A DNA stretch of 64,000 nt from Clostridium estertheticum. Its GTDB lineage: Bacteria > Bacillota > Clostridia > Clostridiales > Clostridiaceae. The stretch covers positions 2,852,001 to 2,916,000 of the forward strand of contig NZ_CP086239.1 of the NCBI RefSeq assembly GCF_026650985.1, read 5' to 3'. Positions 9,453-18,391 of this stretch are shown here, piece after piece (within the stretch, counting starts at the first letter, position 1; every line of letters starts with the position of its first letter). The notes under the pieces were generated by a model, which made no database searches, had not been told where the DNA came from, and saw only the letters and a list, made by a program, of their open reading frames with translations. A program made the position numbers and the translations under genes.

Positions 9453-9485
9453 AAAACAGGCAAATTCAAGTAATTAGCCTGTTTT
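9453..9485. terminator. Bidirectional intrinsic terminator
   Basis: 9-bp stem AAAACAGGC/GCCTGTTTT (9453-9461 with 9477-9485) with T-rich flanks. It lies between the convergent C39-like gene and the small gene at 9495. Confidence 0.8.
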
Positions 9486-9494
9486 TATTATAAC

Positions 9495-9704
9495 TTACAA
9501 AAAATTTATGATTTTATATGTTCCATCACTATTGTCTTCTGACTTATCTTTTTTACTTCTAACTTTGCTCCCATTTTCTAATGACCCAATATCAGAATGT
9601 TTTTTAATAAGTTGATCTTTTATACTATGGCTTTCTGCTATATTATTTAGGACCTCCATAACATCATTGTTTTCATTATAATATATGTTGTTATTATTTG
9701 ACAT
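9495..9704 (-). CDS. Small hydrophilic protein of unknown function
   Basis: 69 residues, very Asn-, Ser-, Lys- and Asp-rich, without Cys or membrane segments. The N-terminus MSNNNNIYYNENNDV looks disordered and the middle (VMEVLNNIAESHSIKDQLIKK) looks helical. A strong AGGAGGG sits 7 nt before the ATG, which supports real translation. The composition recalls small spore or regulatory proteins of clostridia, but I recognise no family. Confidence 0.6.
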   Translation of the reverse strand: MSNNNNIYYNENNDVMEVLNNIAESHSIKDQLIKKHSDIGSLENGSKVRSKKDKSEDNSDGTYKIINFL

Positions 9705-9809
9705 ACAAATCCCTCCTCATTTCTTTAAAGCATAGTATTATTTTAGGCTTTTTTCACCGCTGTAATACTATGAAATTTTTGGAATTTATATGTTAAATCA
9801 TCTTTACAT

Positions 9810-10544
9810 TTATAAATTTTTAGAAATTTTTTCCTCTGGTAATTCACCATCTATTCCTAAATAATAGTGACGAATCGGCTTTAAATTATCATCCAATTCA
9901 TATACAAGTGGGACTCCGGTAGGTATATTCAAACTTACAATATTGTCACTTGATATATTATCAAGATATTTGACTAAAGCCCTTAAAGTATTTCCATGTG
10001 CAGAAATTATAACCTTCTTACCTACTTTTATTTGGGGTACTATCTCTTGAAACCATTCTACCATAACCCTCTTTATAGTATCCTCTAGACTTTCAGTTTT
10101 AGGGATTTCCTCTTCTCTTAATGCTTTATATTTTAACTCCGATCCAGGATACCTTTCATCCGTAATCGAAAGTTCTGGTGGCCTTACATCTACGTATCTT
10201 CTCCATTTATGGACTTGTTCATCTCCATATTTTTGTGCTGTCTCAGCCTTATTTAATCCTTGAAGTGCTCCATAATGCCTTTCATTTAGTTTCCATGACT
10301 TATATACAGGAATCCACATTAAGTCCATCTCATGCAGAGCAATCCAAAGTGTTCTAATTGCCCTTTTTAATACAGAAGTATATGCTATGTCAAAAATATA
10401 CCCATTCGCCTTAAGTATTTGACCAGCCTTTCTTGCTTCAATTAGCCCATTCTCTGATAAATCTACATCTGTCCAACCAGTAAATCTGTTTTCTTTGTTC
10501 CAAAGACTTTCACCATGTCTTATTAATACAAGTTTAATCAACAT
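9810..10544 (-). CDS. gpmA: 2,3-bisphosphoglycerate-dependent phosphoglycerate mutase
   Basis: 244 residues, matching the dimeric dPGM family. The phosphohistidine motif [23 protein letters not shown] is at the N-terminus, the substrate block [16 protein letters not shown] is in the middle and the second catalytic His is in [11 protein letters not shown]. It interconverts 3- and 2-phosphoglycerate in glycolysis. A GTG two codons earlier overlaps the AGGGAG ribosome binding site; the ATG at 10544 is preferred. It is transcribed on its own. Confidence 0.95.
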   Translation of the reverse strand: MLIKLVLIRHGESLWNKENRFTGWTDVDLSENGLIEARKAGQILKANGYIFDIAYTSVLKRAIRTLWIALHEMDLMWIPVYKSWKLNERHYGALQGLNKAETAQKYGDEQVHKWRRYVDVRPPELSITDERYPGSELKYKALREEEIPKTESLEDTIKRVMVEWFQEIVPQIKVGKKVIISAHGNTLRALVKYLDNISSDNIVSLNIPTGVPLVYELDDNLKPIRHYYLGIDGELPEEKISKNL

Positions 10545-10691
10545 AATCACTCCCTACTTAATTAAATATTTCTATTATCAACCTATGATAAACTACCTCT
10601 TAGTGCTTCTTTTTATTTTAAATATAAAATAATAGATTATGCTTATTATAACACCACTTGCTTATGACTTTATACTCAAAAATATAATACA

Positions 10692-10743
10692 GTAAAAAAT
10701 AAGCTAAAAGTTTTGGCGTTAAACTAATACCATACTTTTAGCT
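10692..10743 (-). terminator. Intrinsic terminator of the malEFG operon
   Basis: 10-bp stem AGCTAAAAGT/ACTTTTAGCT (10702-10711 with 10734-10743), followed on the minus strand by TTATTTTTT. It lies 18 bp after malG. Confidence 0.8.
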
Positions 10744-10760
10744 CCTATATTTTGATTATT

Positions 10761-11624
10761 CTAGCCCTTCACACTACCTACTGTAAGCCCGCCAACAAGA
10801 TATTTAGACAAACATACAAATAATATCATTACGGGGACAGCTGTAATTAAAGCACCTGCTGAATATATACCCCATGCAGTTGAAAATTGTCCTTGCATAC
10901 TTACAAGCCCAACAGGCAACGTTAATTTTCCTGCGTCATTTATGATTACACTTGCCACTATATACTCAGACCAAGCTGCCATAAATGAAAATAACGCAGA
11001 TAATGCAACAGCTGGTTTTGCAAGTGGTAATATTATTTGATAAAAGGACCTAAATATTGAAGCACCATCTACATAAGCACTCTCTTCAAGAGACTTCGGA
11101 ATGGTATCATAGAATCCCTTCATCATCCAAATATTAAATGGAATTGCTGTAGATACGTAAATTACTGCCAATGCAAAATAATTATTTGTCATATTTAACT
11201 TAATTATCATTAAATATAAAGGTAACAAAGTCATAGCTAATGGAAACATCTGAGTAACTAAGAGCAAAGATAATCCCATCTGTTTACCTCTAAATTTAAA
11301 TCTAGAAAATGCATACCCGGCTGTAACAGAAAGAATTATACTAAAAGCGCAAGAGAAAGTTGATACAATTAAACTATGAATAAGCCAGTTTAACATATCA
11401 TATTGTATAAACGCTTGCTTAAAATTATCAAACGTTGCATTCGCAGGTATTATACTTAAAGATTTGGTAAATAATGCATCTGCCGGTCTTAAAGATACTG
11501 TTAATATCGTTAAGATTGGATATATAGAGCATATACATGCAATTATTAAAATTGCATATATTAGTATTATCTTTAAAGGAGAATCTCCTCTGTTAAATTT
11601 TGCTTTAAATTTATTATTTTTCAT
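10761..11624 (-). CDS. malG: Maltose/maltodextrin ABC transporter permease, MalG type
   Basis: 287 residues, six hydrophobic segments. The EAA loop EESAYVDGASIFRSFYQIILPLAKPA, which docks to the ATPase, is intact, and the C-terminus LSKYLVGGLTVGSVKG is typical of MalG/CUT1 permeases. GAGGTG lies 6 nt before the ATG at 11624; the longer frame from GTG 11633 overlaps that site. It follows malF with 11 bp between. The neighbouring maltose phosphorylase suggests maltose or maltodextrin as substrate. No ATPase gene is present in the cluster. Confidence 0.88.
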   Translation of the reverse strand: MKNNKFKAKFNRGDSPLKIILIYAILIIACICSIYPILTILTVSLRPADALFTKSLSIIPANATFDNFKQAFIQYDMLNWLIHSLIVSTFSCAFSIILSVTAGYAFSRFKFRGKQMGLSLLLVTQMFPLAMTLLPLYLMIIKLNMTNNYFALAVIYVSTAIPFNIWMMKGFYDTIPKSLEESAYVDGASIFRSFYQIILPLAKPAVALSALFSFMAAWSEYIVASVIINDAGKLTLPVGLVSMQGQFSTAWGIYSAGALITAVPVMILFVCLSKYLVGGLTVGSVKG

Positions 11625-11635
11625 GCCTTTCACCT

Positions 11636-12565
11636 CTAATCTTCTGATTTTTGAGCTCTAATAAAGAAGGTACTAAATGCTAATAAAATCAAGAATATAA
11701 TTACCGAAAGCGCTGCTGATTGACCATACCTGAAATATTGGAACGCTCTCTTAAATACCATAGTTATAAGAATCTGAGATTCATCTGAAGCTGAACCACT
11801 CGTAATTATATATATTATATTAACCATATTAAATGTCCATACTGTTCCAAGGACTATAGCAGGAGTGAGTATTGGTTTTAAAAGTGGTAAAGTTATGCTT
11901 TTGAATTTTTGAAAACCCGTTGCTCCATCAAGATCTGCAGCTTCATATAATTCTTCTGGAATACTTGAAAGTCCGCCAAGTGATATCATCATCATAAAAG
12001 GAATTCCAAGCCATATATTAGTTATTATGCAGCCTACAAATGTCCAGTTTGGTACAGATAACCACGGAATAGCTGCCGCATTACCAAACATGTGAGTTAA
12101 AATAATATTAACAGAACCATATTCAACATTGTACATACCTTTCCAGGTCATTGCAGCAATATATTGTGGTATTGCCCAAGGTAAAATAAGCAAAATTCTT
12201 ATAAATGCTTTACCCGGTAATTTTCTGTTTAAAAGTACAGCGAAAAACAATCCAAAGGTAACATGGAAAACCACATTAATAAAAGTCCATAATATAGTTC
12301 TTATTAATGTTGAATAAAATAGACTATCACTAAGTATATTTTTGTAATTATCAAGACCAATCCAAGGATAATTCTGACTTTTTAAATTTAGTAAAGTTAC
12401 ATTCTTAAATGAAATTATAATTTCATATATAAGTGGATAAGCAACAACAAGTAATAAAACTATACCAGCTGGTGCTAAAAAAAAGAAAGGTGTCATCTTA
12501 CCTTGTCCTATTCCTAAACTAACATTGCCTTTTTTCTTTTTTAATTTTTCAACAGTCCCCTTCAC
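11636..12565 (-). CDS. malF: Maltose/maltodextrin ABC transporter permease, MalF type
   Basis: 309 residues, six main hydrophobic segments after a basic cytoplasmic N-terminus. The EAA loop EELYEAADLDGATGFQKFKSITLPLLKP is intact. At 309 residues it lacks the large periplasmic P2 loop of the E. coli protein, as usual in Gram-positives. The start is GTG with AAAGGAG 7 nt upstream. An attenuator-like hairpin lies between malE and this gene, which would keep permease levels below those of the binding protein. Confidence 0.88.
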   Translation of the reverse strand: MKGTVEKLKKKKGNVSLGIGQGKMTPFFFLAPAGIVLLLVVAYPLIYEIIISFKNVTLLNLKSQNYPWIGLDNYKNILSDSLFYSTLIRTILWTFINVVFHVTFGLFFAVLLNRKLPGKAFIRILLILPWAIPQYIAAMTWKGMYNVEYGSVNIILTHMFGNAAAIPWLSVPNWTFVGCIITNIWLGIPFMMMISLGGLSSIPEELYEAADLDGATGFQKFKSITLPLLKPILTPAIVLGTVWTFNMVNIIYIITSGSASDESQILITMVFKRAFQYFRYGQSAALSVIIFLILLAFSTFFIRAQKSED

Positions 12566-12588
12566 GACAAAACTCCTTTCTTTAAAAT

Positions 12589-12610
12589 AAAAGAGGATTT
12601 CTCCCCTTTT
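12589..12610 (-). terminator. Internal attenuator hairpin between malE and malF
   Basis: On the minus strand a 9-bp stem AAAAGGGGA/TCCTCTTTT with a GAAA tetraloop, followed by ATTTT. Hairpins at this place in importer operons usually give partial termination or protect the upstream mRNA. Confidence 0.6.
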
Positions 12611-12621
12611 TAAAAGATATT

Positions 12622-13893
12622 TTATAAACCTAAAGCTTTAATTCCTTCCTCAGCTTTTTTTTGCATAATTGCTCCTGCATCCTCAGGTTTCGTTTTTCCT
12701 GACAATACATTTTGCTGAACTGGTTTAATAGCATCCCAAATAGCTCTCATTTGTGTAATGTTTGGCATTGGTGTAGCTTTAGTCAATTGATCCTTTTGAC
12801 CTACTATTAATGGATTTCCAGTAATCTTAGCATCTTTTATAGCCTCAAGATTAGTCGGAATTTGTTGATGTGCATCAACCATCTGTAACTGCGCATCTTT
12901 TGAGTTTACAAACATAAGGAATTTCTTGACTGCAGCTAGTTTATTTGCATCCTTTACTCCCGCAGATACTGTGTATCCTTTAACAGCAGAATAAGGTGCT
13001 GGAGATTTACCATTTATCGTAGGTATTGACATTATGCCTAAATCAATTCCAGCTTTCTTATAATCTGCAAAACCCCATGGTCCGTTGATTATAAATGCAG
13101 CTTTTCCACCTTTGAATAAATTATCAGCAACTGTTGCATCAGATTCTTTAGGAATTAAACCTTCACTGTGTATTTTTTTCATGAAAGTCATCCACTGAGT
13201 AACAGCTGGTGTATTTAGTGTTGGTTTAGGTGAAGTCGCATTAACATCATCAAATACTTTACCACCATAAGCCCCTAAGAATCCAATTGAGAAAAATGGT
13301 TCAACTTCATTAAATACTAAGCCATAATCAACTTTACCATCTTTTTTAAGTTGTAGTCCCATTGCTTCTAATTCTTCAAAAGTTTTAGGTGGAGTTTTCA
13401 CCAATTTTTTATTATAAGAAACCAAAACTTCATTACCATTTCTATCTGGAATCATATATTGTTTTCCTGTAAACTTGCCAGCCTCTAATGTGCTTTGATC
13501 CAAAGTTTTCATAAAATCTGCTCCAACAATAGTATCAATAGGTTGTACTAAACTACCTGGAACAAATACTCCAAGGTTATCATTTGGTGATAATACAATA
13601 TCCGGTCCTGTTGTACCTAAAGATGCCGTTGAGAAATTTTTTCTTAAATCTTCAGTCTCATAATGTGTTCTTTTAACTGTTATCGTAGGGTTTGCAGTGT
13701 GAAAATCAGTAATTAATTTATCAAGTGTCTTTTGTGCACTCGCATCATCCTGTTCCCAAAAAGCCAAACTTACTGGCTTACTTGAATCTACTGATGATGA
13801 TTTATCAGCCGCCTTACTACCACACCCTGCAAGTGTTCCTACTACCAATGTTGATATCATTGCAATAGCTAAAATTGATTTAATCTTTTTCAT
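12622..13893 (-). CDS. malE: Maltose/maltodextrin-binding lipoprotein, MalE type
   Basis: 423 residues. An N-terminal basic/hydrophobic signal ends in the lipobox LAGC, so Cys24 should be lipidated and the protein anchored outside the membrane. The mature part is a class-I sugar-binding protein with the family blocks FEELEAMGLQLKKDGKVDYG, AAFIINGPWGFADYKKAGIDLGI and PNITQMRAIWDAI. It is the first gene of malEFG, behind a strong promoter with operators. Maltodextrin specificity is inferred from similarity to MalE/MdxE and from the adjacent maltose phosphorylase. Confidence 0.88.
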   Translation of the reverse strand: MKKIKSILAIAMISTLVVGTLAGCGSKAADKSSSVDSSKPVSLAFWEQDDASAQKTLDKLITDFHTANPTITVKRTHYETEDLRKNFSTASLGTTGPDIVLSPNDNLGVFVPGSLVQPIDTIVGADFMKTLDQSTLEAGKFTGKQYMIPDRNGNEVLVSYNKKLVKTPPKTFEELEAMGLQLKKDGKVDYGLVFNEVEPFFSIGFLGAYGGKVFDDVNATSPKPTLNTPAVTQWMTFMKKIHSEGLIPKESDATVADNLFKGGKAAFIINGPWGFADYKKAGIDLGIMSIPTINGKSPAPYSAVKGYTVSAGVKDANKLAAVKKFLMFVNSKDAQLQMVDAHQQIPTNLEAIKDAKITGNPLIVGQKDQLTKATPMPNITQMRAIWDAIKPVQQNVLSGKTKPEDAGAIMQKKAEEGIKALGL

Positions 13894-13977
13894 TTCTTTA
13901 CCCCCCTAAAATTTGTGAAAATAAAAATTCAGGAATTACTTAGATGCTTTTTAATTGAGTTATCATTTATAAAAGAT

Positions 13978-14050
13978 TTGAAAACGTTTGTAATTATCTA
14001 TGCAACCGTTTGCCTAAATTTATTTTACTATTAATTTCTTTATATGTCAA
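13978..14050 (-). promoter_or_regulatory. malE promoter with two LacI-type operators
   Basis: On the minus strand, TTGACA (14045-14050), 17-bp spacer and TAAAAT (14022-14027) form a near-consensus promoter. Just downstream lie two operator-like palindromes centred on CG: 14001-14014 (half-sites GGCAAAC and TGCAACC) and 13979-13992 (GAAAACGTTTGT). They are spaced 22 bp apart, centre to centre. Their position over the start of transcription implies repression by the LacI-family protein encoded at 16447-17451. The second site also partly resembles a cre box. Confidence 0.75.
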
Positions 14051-14130
14051 ACTGAATTTTTAAAATAATTATTTTATTTTTAAGTTCTAATTTACCATAC
14101 TCAACAGAATTATTATCGCTCCTTTTTTTG

Positions 14131-14145
14131 CGCAAACGAATGCAT
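14131..14145 (-). promoter_or_regulatory. Distal LacI-type operator upstream of malE
   Basis: GCAAACGAATGC, centred at 14137/14138, about 130 bp upstream of the promoter-proximal operator. The distance would allow DNA looping. The remaining part of the 13894-14249 gap is AT-rich and shows nothing else I can name. Confidence 0.55.
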
Positions 14146-14249
14146 AAAATGATAAAAATATATACATGCTTGCATAATAATGAATATTATACAAGCATGT
14201 ATTATGTATTTGTTTAATTAGATTAATTATTTATATGTATAATGACTAC

Positions 14250-15239
14250 TTAATGGTTACTTTCATTTTGCTCACTAAAAATACTAATTTGATTTAAGTG
14301 ATTCAAAATTTGAAGATAGTAATCTGACTTTATTTGAACTGATGAGATAAGTTTTTCAAGATATTCTCCTTCAGTTTTAGAACGCTCACCAACGTTAGTC
14401 AAATTTTTACTTATTTGCTCTATTTTTTGAATATTTAAATTTTGTGACTCTTCAACTTCTTGCATATGTCCATGAACACCATTTTCGGCTATTACAATAT
14501 TATCTAAAAGACTAATAGACTTATCAATATTCTGGAGTGTATTCGTCATAACTGTTTTGCCTTCAACAGATTTGTTATTTAATGAGCCCATAATAACATC
14601 CATATTTTTTAATGCATCCATTATGTCTGTTGCACTATTTTTAGTGGATTGAGATAATTTTTTAATCTCATTTGCTACAACAGAAAAACCACGCCCAGCT
14701 TCCCCTGCACGAGCAGCTTCAATGGAAGCGTTCAATGAAAGAAGATTAGTTTGACTGGCAATACTCGTAATAATTGTTGCAAAATTGTTAATATTAGTAT
14801 ATTGGCTTTGCATTTGGCTAAAAAGGTTTAATAAACTTTCAAATACTGTAGAAACATTATTCATTTCCTTCGCCAAATTATTAATCCCAGACTTAGCGGA
14901 ACTAACCTCCTCCGATGAATGGCTTAAACTACTAAAAACTGTAGATACTTGCCTTTGGGTATCATAGGCATTTTGGGATAATAATTTTAAATAAGCTTCT
15001 ACTTCTTCAATTTGGTTTGTTGTACATCCAGTACCATTTAGAAGATCAGAAAAACCGAAAGTAATTGTGCCTTCTTCTTTAAGTAAATTATGAATTTGTA
15101 TATTAGTTTGGTTCGCTAGTTCAAAAATTTCTTCTAAATTTTTAAAATCCGATGATTTAGAATTTGGTTCATTCAATAAATTATATGGTTGAACCTGCTT
15201 ATTTGGGCTCCCATTTTTATTTTTAAATTTTAATAACAT
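14250..15239 (-). CDS. Soluble methyl-accepting chemotaxis-type transducer, FIST partner
   Basis: 329 residues without membrane segments or HAMP. An N-terminal disordered stretch (1-35) and helical region lead into a coiled-coil signalling hairpin, with the conserved tip [26 protein letters not shown] around residues 170-195. The C-terminal 80 residues are a further helical extension. AGGAGG precedes the ATG. It starts 16 bp after the FIST-domain gene, so the two form an operon. The pair looks like a receptor split into a separate ligand-binding protein and a signalling protein that would feed CheA. Confidence 0.85.
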   Translation of the reverse strand: MLLKFKNKNGSPNKQVQPYNLLNEPNSKSSDFKNLEEIFELANQTNIQIHNLLKEEGTITFGFSDLLNGTGCTTNQIEEVEAYLKLLSQNAYDTQRQVSTVFSSLSHSSEEVSSAKSGINNLAKEMNNVSTVFESLLNLFSQMQSQYTNINNFATIITSIASQTNLLSLNASIEAARAGEAGRGFSVVANEIKKLSQSTKNSATDIMDALKNMDVIMGSLNNKSVEGKTVMTNTLQNIDKSISLLDNIVIAENGVHGHMQEVEESQNLNIQKIEQISKNLTNVGERSKTEGEYLEKLISSVQIKSDYYLQILNHLNQISIFSEQNESNH

Positions 15240-15255
15240 GTTATTATGCCTCCTA

Positions 15256-16287
15256 TTATTCTACTAGTAACAGTACCATAGTTTGATTAAAGTGATTTTG
15301 ATAGAATTGTTCACCATAACTAACAAATCCTGTTTGATTTTCACATAAAGATAGGAGGTTCGAACTTACATTTCCCCATAAATTTTTATCTAAAAACATT
15401 AAAGAACGAAGAATACAATTTATTGATAAAACAAAACTAGGTTTAAACACAGCAGATGTCACTGTTTCCTTCATAACTAAATTATAATTAGCAGGCTGTA
15501 AAACTTCAACGAAGGTATTAGGGAGTACTTGGCAATAAAATGTAATTGATTTATCCGGATTAACCTTCATAGGTGATGCTATATAAATTTTATCTTTAGA
15601 AACTTTCCCTAGGGGATTATTCATGAAATGATTAGGTAAATCAGCTTCCTTAATTCCTAATATTTTGGCATACTCTACAGTCGCTAAATTATTATTAAAA
15701 GTTTTTACAGTACGTTTAATAGGATCTGCATCAGTAACCAACATTTTTTTTCCTGAAGGGATATAAATATTTTCTTTAATTAGCTGTGTTCGTTTTTTCA
15801 TATCAAAGAAAATAGCAACACTAGGTACTTCTTTCTTACCAATATAAATCAGAGTTTTTTCAAATTTAAGATTATCGCCAGCACTTCCTCCAATAATTTT
15901 AAAATTAGGGTCTGCAAAATAAAAAGTAGTAATTATACTTTCTTCCATAGCAGCTAGACCATCACATAACAACAGAGTAAAAGCATTAGGATTATTTTTT
16001 ACTTTTTCATATGATTTTTTTAGCTGATGAAGACTTTTGGCCGGTGGATACATTATTTCAACAATTTCAGCAATATCTGACTCATATGAAAAGCCCGTAA
16101 TTACATTATCTTTATATCCTTTAGGAGAAAATTCACCCGATGTTGAGCAAAGAATAACGTTATCTGGGGCAGTTGTAGATAAACTTTTAATTAATGGAAT
16201 ACCTGCAAAAATAACAAATGAAAGGTCAGGATGATTCCCTATATAATCAATAGTTTCTATAGGGGTAGAGAATAAAAAAGAGTTCAT
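15256..16287 (-). CDS. FIST N/C domain sensor protein
   Basis: 343 residues, cytoplasmic. An N-terminal FIST domain (about 15-190; blocks [23 protein letters not shown] and [13 protein letters not shown]) and a C-terminal FIST_C domain (about 200-335; ending [24 protein letters not shown], where a serine/tyrosine/glycine motif precedes the last strands) are complete. FIST domains are thought to bind small ligands, possibly amino acids, and often sit fused to or beside chemotaxis transducers or GGDEF proteins. AGGAGG is 8 nt before the ATG. The gene sits between malE and the maltose regulator but need not be part of that pathway. Confidence 0.87.
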   Translation of the reverse strand: MNSFLFSTPIETIDYIGNHPDLSFVIFAGIPLIKSLSTTAPDNVILCSTSGEFSPKGYKDNVITGFSYESDIAEIVEIMYPPAKSLHQLKKSYEKVKNNPNAFTLLLCDGLAAMEESIITTFYFADPNFKIIGGSAGDNLKFEKTLIYIGKKEVPSVAIFFDMKKRTQLIKENIYIPSGKKMLVTDADPIKRTVKTFNNNLATVEYAKILGIKEADLPNHFMNNPLGKVSKDKIYIASPMKVNPDKSITFYCQVLPNTFVEVLQPANYNLVMKETVTSAVFKPSFVLSINCILRSLMFLDKNLWGNVSSNLLSLCENQTGFVSYGEQFYQNHFNQTMVLLLVE

Positions 16288-16429
16288 TAATTTGCGCCTC
16301 CTATGAATTTATAAAAATAATTCTAACTATTTCCATCATTGTAAATAGTTTTAATTGTTTTTATAATTTAACTAAATTATAATATAATTCATTAAAATGT
16401 TCAATATAAATATAATTTGCTCTTACAAT

Positions 16430-16459
16430 AAAAAAACTCTAGATATCTAGAGTTTTTTT
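16430..16459. terminator. Palindromic terminator at the 3' end of the LacI-family gene
   Basis: Perfect palindrome with A7 and T7 ends around CTCTAG-ATAT-CTAGAG. The stop codon of the regulator is inside the stem. Confidence 0.85.
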
Positions 16460-17451
16460 GTTGAATCTCTTTCTACTAATTTTGTATCAATAATATAATT
16501 ATTGATATCTTGTTTCTCATTCTCTAATTTGTTTATTAATAGCTTAACTGCATAATAGCCTAATTTTTCAGAATTGATATCAACTGAAGATAATGTTGGG
16601 TTTCGAAAGGCTGCAATTGGTGTATTATTAAAACCAATAATTGAAATATGCTGGCCCTCCACTTCACTTATGGCTTTTGATGCACCAAAAGCTATTAAAT
16701 CATCAGTGGTAACAACAGCTGTAGGTCTCCCTTTACTTAAGATTCTTTTCATAGCATCATACCCACTGTTTTCTGTAAACTCAGCTACTTGGACCATATT
16801 TTCATCAAGCTTTTCCCCGATATTCTCCATAGCTCTTGTGTAACCTTCTAACCTATTTATAGTTACATTAAGTGTAGGTGAACCTCCTATAAATGCAATC
16901 TTTCTCTCACCCTTTTGTATAAGATAATTGACAACACTGTACATAGCATGAAAATTATCATTATCAACCCATAAAACCCCCTCGGCGTTTTCTGGTTTAC
17001 CTATTACTACAAAAGGATAATCTGCTTCTTTTAGATAAGCAATGCATTTATCATCCTTTCGAGCTACAGACAAAATAATTCCATCAACCCTTCTACTATT
17101 TATCAAACTTGTTATGTGTTCTACTTCTTGGTCTTCGTTATTACTGTATGTATACATGATATAATATCCTTTTTTCTGAGCATAATGACTTATGCCTCTC
17201 ATAATCTGAATAAAAAAAGGATTAACAAATAAATCTTCATCAGTGTTAGGTAATATAAGTCCTATAGTCTTTGTTGTTTTACTAACTAGGCTCCTAGCTA
17301 TTGCGTTAGGATGGTAATCTATTTCCTTCATTGTTTTATATACTCTTTGTTTTGTTTCATCGCTAATTCTAGGATTATCTGCAAGTACTCTTGAAACTGT
17401 TGATGGTGATACATTTGCGAGCTTTGCTACATCTTTTATAGTTACTGACAT
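16447..17451 (-). CDS. LacI-family transcriptional regulator of the maltose locus
   Basis: 334 residues. The N-terminal helix-turn-helix TIKDVAKLANVSPSTVSRVL and hinge HPNAIARSLVSKTTKTIGLILP are followed by a periplasmic-binding-protein-like effector domain. The longer frame adds 23 codons with no good ribosome binding site; the ATG at 17451 has GAAGG just upstream and gives the usual MSVTIKDVA start. It is transcribed divergently from pgmB-mapA and away from them towards malE. Four operator-like sites near malE and pgmB are the probable targets, with maltose or a glucose phosphate as effector (inference). Confidence 0.9.
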   Translation of the reverse strand: MSVTIKDVAKLANVSPSTVSRVLADNPRISDETKQRVYKTMKEIDYHPNAIARSLVSKTTKTIGLILPNTDEDLFVNPFFIQIMRGISHYAQKKGYYIMYTYSNNEDQEVEHITSLINSRRVDGIILSVARKDDKCIAYLKEADYPFVVIGKPENAEGVLWVDNDNFHAMYSVVNYLIQKGERKIAFIGGSPTLNVTINRLEGYTRAMENIGEKLDENMVQVAEFTENSGYDAMKRILSKGRPTAVVTTDDLIAFGASKAISEVEGQHISIIGFNNTPIAAFRNPTLSSVDINSEKLGYYAVKLLINKLENEKQDINNYIIDTKLVERDSTKKL

Positions 17452-17627
17452 GTTACCTTCACTTCCCAGTTTGTAAAAATATTCTACGCTTATTATATTA
17501 TTAATTTTGATATTAATCAAGGTAACTCATGCAAATAGTGCCACATTCTAAAGTAGCTAAATAGAATGATAGTTTATGTATATTACAACGATAATGACGT
17601 TAATAAAAAATAAATTAAATTATTTTG

Positions 17628-17666
17628 TGCAAACGCATTCACAAATACATAATTTTATATTATTAT
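17628..17666 (+). promoter_or_regulatory. pgmB-mapA promoter with LacI-type operator
   Basis: TTCACA (17638-17643), 17 bp and TATTAT (17661-17666) form a plausible promoter. The operator-like palindrome GTGCAAACGCATTCAC (17627-17642) overlaps its -35, matching the sites at malE. The gap 17452-17708 holds this element and, on the other strand, presumably the regulator's promoter, which I cannot pinpoint. Confidence 0.65.
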
Positions 17667-17708
17667 ATAAATATAGATGTCAGTAAAATAAAAATAAAGG
17701 AGACTTAT

Positions 17709-18365
17709 ATGCGAAGCATTAAAGCAATGATATTTGATTTAGATGGCGTATTAGTTGATACTGCTAAATATCATTATTTAGCATGGAAGAGACTAGCAGA
17801 AGAATTAAACATTGAATTTTCTATAGAAGACAACGAAAGACTAAAAGGCGTAAGTAGAATGAAGTCACTAGAAATCATACTGGAGATAGGTAGTATTACA
17901 TTAGATAATGATGCAAAAATTAAACTAGCAGATAAAAAGAATATCTGGTATGTGGAATATATCTCTAAACTAACCCCCGCTGATATTTTCCCTGGTGTTA
18001 TAGCCTTTTTAAAAAGCATTAAAATAAATAGACTAAAAATTGCCTTAGGTTCTGCAAGCAAGAACTCTATGCTTATCCTTAACAACTTAAAATTAACGGA
18101 TTATTTTGATGTTATTATTGATGGCACAAAAGTTTCTAGTGCAAAACCAAATCCCGAAGTCTTCTTAAAAGGTGCACTAGCACTAGAAGTATTACCTTGT
18201 CAATGTATAGTCTTTGAAGATGCCCAGGCTGGCATCGATGCTGCTATCAATGCTGGAATGTACTGCATTGGTATTGGTTCTAAAAATATACTAAAAAAAG
18301 CTAATTTAGTCCTTTCGGGATTTTCTAATATGACTTTTGATAAATTGGAACTATTAAGTGATTAA
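17709..18365 (+). CDS. pgmB: Beta-phosphoglucomutase
   Basis: 218 residues, the usual length. HAD-superfamily nucleophile motif IFDLDGVLVDTA (Asp10 and Asp12), cap domain with the family block LAWKRLAEELNIEF and RLKGVSRMKSLEIIL, then GSASKN and the acidic loop VFEDAQAGIDAA. It converts beta-glucose 1-phosphate to glucose 6-phosphate. The frame opens 28 codons upstream, but AAAGGAG sits 7 nt before the ATG at 17709. It is followed 26 bp later by maltose phosphorylase, whose product is its substrate. Confidence 0.93.
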   Translation: MRSIKAMIFDLDGVLVDTAKYHYLAWKRLAEELNIEFSIEDNERLKGVSRMKSLEIILEIGSITLDNDAKIKLADKKNIWYVEYISKLTPADIFPGVIAFLKSIKINRLKIALGSASKNSMLILNNLKLTDYFDVIIDGTKVSSAKPNPEVFLKGALALEVLPCQCIVFEDAQAGIDAAINAGMYCIGIGSKNILKKANLVLSGFSNMTFDKLELLSD

Positions 18366-18391
18366 CTACGAGACTAGCAAGGGGGATTTTA

